From Saccoglossus kowalevskii (lineage: Eukaryota > Hemichordata > Enteropneusta > Harrimaniidae): a stretch of DNA of 23,143 nt. The first letter of the stretch is position 1, and each line of letters begins with the position of its first letter. Below, in pieces: positions 19,230 through 23,143 of the stretch. The stretch is taken from assembly GCF_000003605.2 (NCBI RefSeq), contig NW_003156233.1, positions 771,233 to 794,375 on the forward strand. The letters are read 5' to 3'. Made by a program: the position numbers and the translations under genes. The notes under the pieces are model-generated. The model saw only the letters and a list, made by a program, of their open reading frames with translations, was not told the DNA's origin and searched no databases.

Positions 19230-20050
19230 ATTTTAAAAATTTCACAATGCAAAATTCCAGGTTCATTGATACTACAACCCGGTCATATATAGTACGTCAG
19301 TGGCTGAATGAATTTTTGCTGCGATATTTAGCCAATGAGACTGGGAGGTCGATCAGTACTATACACGACATAGTCGAAGAACTCAGGAAACGGGATCAAC
19401 TCGCGCCTCTCAGTCGACCGATCGCTCACGTAGAAAGGCAATCCCCGAAGTAGTGGAAATTACTGAGTTTTTGAAGGCCAACAAAGCATCTATGTCAGTT
19501 AGCGAAGTGAAAGGAAAGCTGTTGGATGAGGGTGTTTGTACGCCCAACACACTGCCATACGCAAGAACCATATACCACACATTCAAACGAGATTTAGACT
19601 ACTCATAAAAAAAAATTACGTCTATTTCGAACAGCTGATGGAACATAACATGGACAGAATCATGAATTATATCGACATGATTTCTCAACTTGACGCTCTC
19701 CGTGTTCATTTTTTTTATACGACGGGAGTGAAATGCACGACAGGCAATCGTGTCTTTGGACAGTAGGTCAGCCGGCAGTGGAAGTGCAAAGATACACATT
19801 CAACATAAATTTTACCGTGAATTTATTGTATAGCCCGCTTGGTGTGACCCATTTCAATATTCTTCGTAGTCCTTCAAAGGGGATGGAGCTGTTAACATTT
19901 TTTTGAGGAGGCACTGAATGAAGAAGTAGCAGATGGTCAGCTGTTTATTGGAGAAGGCGACACTGTTGTGATGGACAATTGTGGTTTTCATTACGGTTAT
20001 TTCACCGAACCTGTTCTCTGCATGATCCTCTATGCCAGACAAGTCACCCT
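19230..20050 (+). pseudogene. Degenerate Tc1/mariner (IS630-type) transposase
   Basis: Pieces in shifting frames follow the order of a DDE_3 transposase. First comes a helix-turn-helix (ETGRSISTIHDIVEELRKRD, about 19338-19397), then AIPEVVEITEFLKANKASMS and TIYHTFKRDL. Next is NMDRIMNYIDMISQLDALRV, then HFFYTTGVKC near 19710, and last VVMDNCGFH near 19970. In active relatives the second-last piece reads FFDE-x-GVK, so the first catalytic Asp is replaced by Tyr here. The Asp of VMDN is kept. The segment with the last acidic residue (after TEPVLCMILYAR) is missing. Stops at about 19451, 19606 and 19764, plus several frameshifts, make it dead. No terminal inverted repeats were identified. Confidence 0.8.
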
Positions 20051-20555
20051 GTTTTAAATATAGTCCGCTATATACTAAGAAAATCTAAACAAAGTGTCCC
20101 TTTTCAGGGCCACTACATCCTCCAAGAGAGATGTACCGTTCTATAGTATAAAATTTATATTGCATATATACAAGACACTTCGCGATGGGCTTCTTTCGCG
20201 GTCAGTAATATTTATGAAAATTTGTGTTCCCTATTTTATACACTGACTTGGCAATTCCCATCACCAATTAGACAATGTCACAGCATTTTGGCTATTTTTT
20301 TAACAAATCAAAAATCACACTCGATAATTTTGTTTACTTTACATTTGTACTATGACTACAGGAAAACTACTTATACAGTCCTTGTTTGCAAAACACGAGT
20401 TGACTTTGAATGGCATGAAATAAGTTAAAAATTTTCTCAAAATGACTACTGGAAACTGCACATTTGACGTAGATAAATGCGACGTCTCACTTTCCTTTGA
20501 AAATGATTATCAGCTTTAATTTGGTACTATCGACAGTGAAGTTCAACATAACAGT
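20051..20555. other. No feature between two transposase remnants
   Basis: AT-rich sequence in which I see no further transposase homology or terminal repeats. Confidence 0.5.
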
Positions 20556-20880
20556 GAATCACTTCTTTTCATTGTCGGTTGGGTTGATGTGCACGATCTT
20601 GGCACCTCGGTACTCCAGTGTTCCATTGCCTGGCATGTTGAAATGGAGTGGTGTTTCATCCATATTGTAGATGTCAGAGAGTGGGTACTTATTTTTGTGT
20701 TGATGTTTAATGACATAACTACGAAAGAGCATGATTATCTCCTCGAGGTCTAGTGGTAAGTTCTGTCCGATTGATGTTCTCTGTTGACATGGCGATGCTT
20801 GAAGCAACTTAACCAGCCATCAGTGGCTTTAAAACCCGGACATTTTGCCATTGGTTTTCAAATCACTGCATCAGACTGTT
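20556..20880 (-). pseudogene. Degenerate Tigger/pogo-type transposase
   Basis: On the minus strand, a CENP-B-type helix-turn-helix piece (MAKCPGFKATDGWLSCFKHR, about 20850-20790) is followed in a different frame by the start of the DDE domain (YPLSDIYNMDETPLHFNMPG, then TLEYRGAKIVHINPTDNEKK). NMDET holds the first catalytic Asp of this family. The frame stops at 20556-20558, just after NEKK, so the rest of the catalytic domain is lost. At least one frameshift separates the two parts and the linker between them is deleted. Pogo/Tigger elements belong to the Tc1/mariner superfamily. Confidence 0.8.
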
Positions 20881-21032
20881 GTCATGTTTGATGTCAGCAA
20901 CTGAGCAACCTACCCCAGCGATATGTTTTGATGACTAGGAATGCAGTGATGAGTAAAAGGTCAAATAAGAAAAGTAGAAGGTACAGATTTATATTTAAGC
21001 TGAAACAGTCCGTGCCGTAGGCACAAGTCGCT

Positions 21033-21049
21033 GGGGGGGGGGGGGGGGG
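21033..21049. repeat. G17 homopolymer
   Basis: Seventeen consecutive G. Just upstream, GTGCCGTAGGCAC forms a small hairpin, the kind of compact word found at ends of dispersed repeats. Confidence 0.95.
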
Positions 21050-22117
21050 CTGTGAGGGGTGTTATTTTTTTCGATCCATCGGCATCATTCTGCGAGGATT
21101 TAAACGACATTCAAATCGAATGAAGTTGAGCTCAGTGAATTCGTTTCCACAACGACATTGTCACACTGCCGATCCCGAGTCACTGGTGATGAGTTAGCAA
21201 GACCGTCAGCTTCAGTTTGGTTGCACGATTCAAACGACTTGAAAAATTTCTTGATCATTGACTGTCCATGCTGGTTCGGCGATGCTTTCTTCCGGGTAGA
21301 CAATTTGTTTGACAACATGTTGAATAAACGTAAAAAGAGAGGGCATAAAGCCATAGAAAACAGAGGTCAGAATGGAGGTAATGATGACGTTGTGCACATG
21401 TGATTGTAATTAACATATCGGAACAACTTGGAAAGCCTTCATGCATACCCGAACAACGCCAAACCCGGAAGGACGTTACATTTTCAGCGAACGTCATGAT
21501 GCTTGGACACTCACCCGTGATGCTTATTGCTTTGTTTACGTGCATCAGTTGCGTCTTTAGCAAATTTAAAACAATATAACACAGGGGTGGCGGCAAGAAA
21601 TTTTGCATCGGCCTGAGATCTGCTCACCAACACTCGTGCCGAAAGCGCGGCCTTACTAGGGGTCCAGGGGAATGCTCCCTCTTTGAAATGTTGAAATCTA
21701 GACCCCCTTTTTTCTGCTGTTCTATTTCAAACTTTATTTCACTAGATACATACATAAAAATACAATAGAGTAATTGATATAAAATATGACTATCTAGTCT
21801 AGTGATAGCCGAAAAGTTGACAAACTTTTATAATAACTATAACAATAACAGGTATTGTATCACAATGTTTGTTGGAGAAACAGATTATTATGCAAATAAA
21901 ATACAAATTAGATACATTATTGTGCAAATTATCCGTGACGCTTGACGTGAAGTCTGAGGGAGAACACTGCTCCATAGTCATTATGCAGTTTTTCATGCAT
22001 GTAGGTAATGTGCTCTATCAGACCTTGAAAGTGCATAAACTCAAGGATATAAAGTTGTTATTGTTATAAGATTTAAAATTTTCAAATATATATGACACAT
22101 TCGTCTTCCTATTTTAG
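21050..22117. other. Intron or intergenic, repeat-like fragments only
   Basis: A minus-strand open frame at 21100-21354 (SPNQHGQSMIKKFFKSFESC) has a Lys/Phe-rich start like some transposase N-termini, but no domain is identifiable. ACTAGGGGTCCAGGGGAATG at about 21656 looks like a dispersed-repeat word. No gene is called. Confidence 0.4.
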
Positions 22118-22194
22118 GATTTCCTTCAAAGAATGGAGGAAAAAGCAACATGGATTACTGCGGAATGTGGCTCTAATGTGGTTACTGCATTAAT
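22118..22194 (+). CDS. Possible second coding exon of the gene starting at 18167
   Basis: The acceptor CTTCCTATTTTAG/GAT is followed in phase 0, as exon 1 requires, by DFLQRMEEKATWITAECGSN then VVTAL. The frame reaches TAA at 22196-22198. Either the exon ends at a GTAATG donor inside that codon (GT at 22195-22196), or the protein ends there at 42 residues with an AATAAA downstream at about 22222. A better-looking donor (GTAAGT at 22213) would leave a stop in every frame. I do not recognise the protein, and the join to exon 1 is inference. Confidence 0.3.
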
Positions 22195-22329
22195 GTAATG
22201 ACTGCTCTTAGGGTAAGTGAAATAAAGTCTCATGCCACCAATTAGCGTTTGTAGCTCGAAAATCTGATGGTGGTTATTCCACACCATGTACGAGGGTACA
22301 CTCCAATTACGTCAGCTGTTAGACTTGCA

Positions 22330-22425
22330 GGGCTCGAAATTAACTTTTTTTTCTGGTAGTCCATCTGGGCTACCACTTTTTAAATCTGGTAGCCCAAGAT
22401 CAATACCTGCTAGCCCAATATTTTT
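22330..22425 (-). repeat. CTGGTAGCCCA-type dispersed repeat fragment
   Basis: Variants of CTGGTAGCCCA occur three times at spacings of about 25-35 bp (near 22353, 22386 and 22408), after GGGCTCGAAATTAAC. GGTAGTCCA at 22355-22363 pairs with TGGGCTACC at 22366-22374 in a tight hairpin. The minus strand is open (GLPDLKSGSPDGLPEKKVNF), but I treat it as repeat-derived. Family unknown. Confidence 0.5.
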
Positions 22426-22761
22426 AAAGCAGTATTTATGCCGTAAAAATAAAAAAAAAAAATTTTTCTATAAACAAATGTCATGTTCAGTACATTAATT
22501 TGACAGGTAGATAATGTTTCATATATTTGAATGTACCGGTACTAATTTCCTATAGACAGGAGAACCTAACTGAAATAAAGAGTTCATGTTTTATAGTTTC
22601 ACTGCTTTCACTCATTGTGCATTGTGAAATACTGCAAATTCTAAATTTAAAGTTTTAATGTTACAGTATTCAATTTTATTGTCACAAAACTTAAATTGCC
22701 ACAAAAAAAATTATCTTGATTGTATCGTATAATACCTCATATAGGCGCCACTTTGATACAT

Positions 22762-23143
22762 TTTTAGTCCTCGTTCGGACGCAGTCCGAAAACGGGGACT
22801 TATATTTTGCCCTGTGTGCGTCCGTCCGTGCGTCCGTGATCACCTGTATCTCGAACATGCATGGACCGATTAAGTTCAAACTTCACTCATACATTACACA
22901 TTATATGGGACATATGCACATGCATTTTTTTCATGATCTGATTAACGATAGCCGAATAGCGGCCATTTTAAGGCCGAAAATGCATCAAAATCGCACATTT
23001 TCACCATTCCGGACCCGGATCTCAGTTATGCATGGATGGATTTTGTTCAAATTTGGTACATACATTAAACATAATAGGACCTTGATGCACGTCATTTTTT
23101 TTTTTGGATCGGGTTCGAAATGGCCGACTGGCGGCCATTTGTT
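22762..23143 (+). mobile_element. Tandem-repeat-bearing non-autonomous element, copy 2 (runs off right edge)
   Basis: Aligns with the reverse complement of 7950-8750, including GGGGACTTAT, a GTGTGCGTCCGTCCGT tract, ACCTGTATCT, CATGATCTGATT and GACTGGCGGCCATTT. Its end at 22769-22797 folds into a hairpin, CCTCGTTCGGAC-GCA-GTCCGAAAACGGGG, that copy 1 lacks. Inside, ATGCATGGA recurs at 22857 and 23028, giving a tandem period of about 171 bp. Hairpin plus internal minisatellite recalls Helitron/Helentron-derived non-autonomous elements, but that is unproven. Confidence 0.78.

Noticed and set aside
21100-21608. Overlapping minus-strand frames near 21.1-21.6 kb
   Set aside because: No recognisable domain. 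The Lys/Phe-rich start hints at a transposase N-terminus, but not enough to call.
22628-22690. TACTGCAAATTC ... TTACAGTATT as another copy of the palindromic MITE
   Set aside because: Only the TACTG/CAGTA ends match; the TTTTCGC core is absent.

Overview
The window looks like nuclear DNA from a metazoan animal. It is AT-rich, its one recognisable gene is split by GT-AG introns of 0.4 to 8 kb, and it is full of MITE-like inverted repeats, degenerate DNA transposases, minisatellites and microsatellites. The repeats recall marine invertebrates, perhaps a mollusc, but that is an impression and the species is not determined. I see no prokaryotic or viral organisation, rRNA, tRNA or CRISPR array.

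The main gene is ACBD3 (Golgi resident protein GCP60, an acyl-CoA-binding-domain protein) on the minus strand. Seven coding exons run from the start codon at 15714 down to 555. All seven have usable splice sites, and the phases match at every junction (1-2, 2-1, 2-1, 2-1, 0-0, 1-2, then open). They encode residues 1-353: N-terminus, acyl-CoA-binding domain, charged coiled coil, Gln-rich region and an acidic/His-rich linker. The C-terminal GOLD domain should lie beyond the left edge. Introns carry a 50-bp satellite (1-308), a TTAA-flanked piggyBac-like MITE (1456-1693), two copies of a palindromic 'TTTTCGC' MITE (3134-3346, 13761-13967), an element with dimeric ~292-bp tandem repeats (about 7950-8750), and a frameshifted Harbinger-type Myb/SANT gene (9269-9619).

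To the right of ACBD3 (15.7-18.1 kb) are NRF1-like palindromes, a 202-bp MITE and a CpG-richer stretch. A candidate plus-strand gene begins near 18.04 kb, with a 5'UTR acceptor, a 16-codon first coding exon (18167-18214), flanking E2F-like motifs and a possible second exon at 22118. I could not identify it. Its putative intron holds a dead Tc1/mariner (IS630-type) transposase, a dead Tigger/pogo-type transposase and long G tracts. The right edge enters another copy, in opposite orientation, of the repeat family seen at 8 kb; there it ends in a hairpin.

I found no clear novel multi-gene system. The most interesting points are the unidentified plus-strand gene, an unassigned coding-like fragment at 10132-10372, and the hairpin-ended tandem-repeat element.
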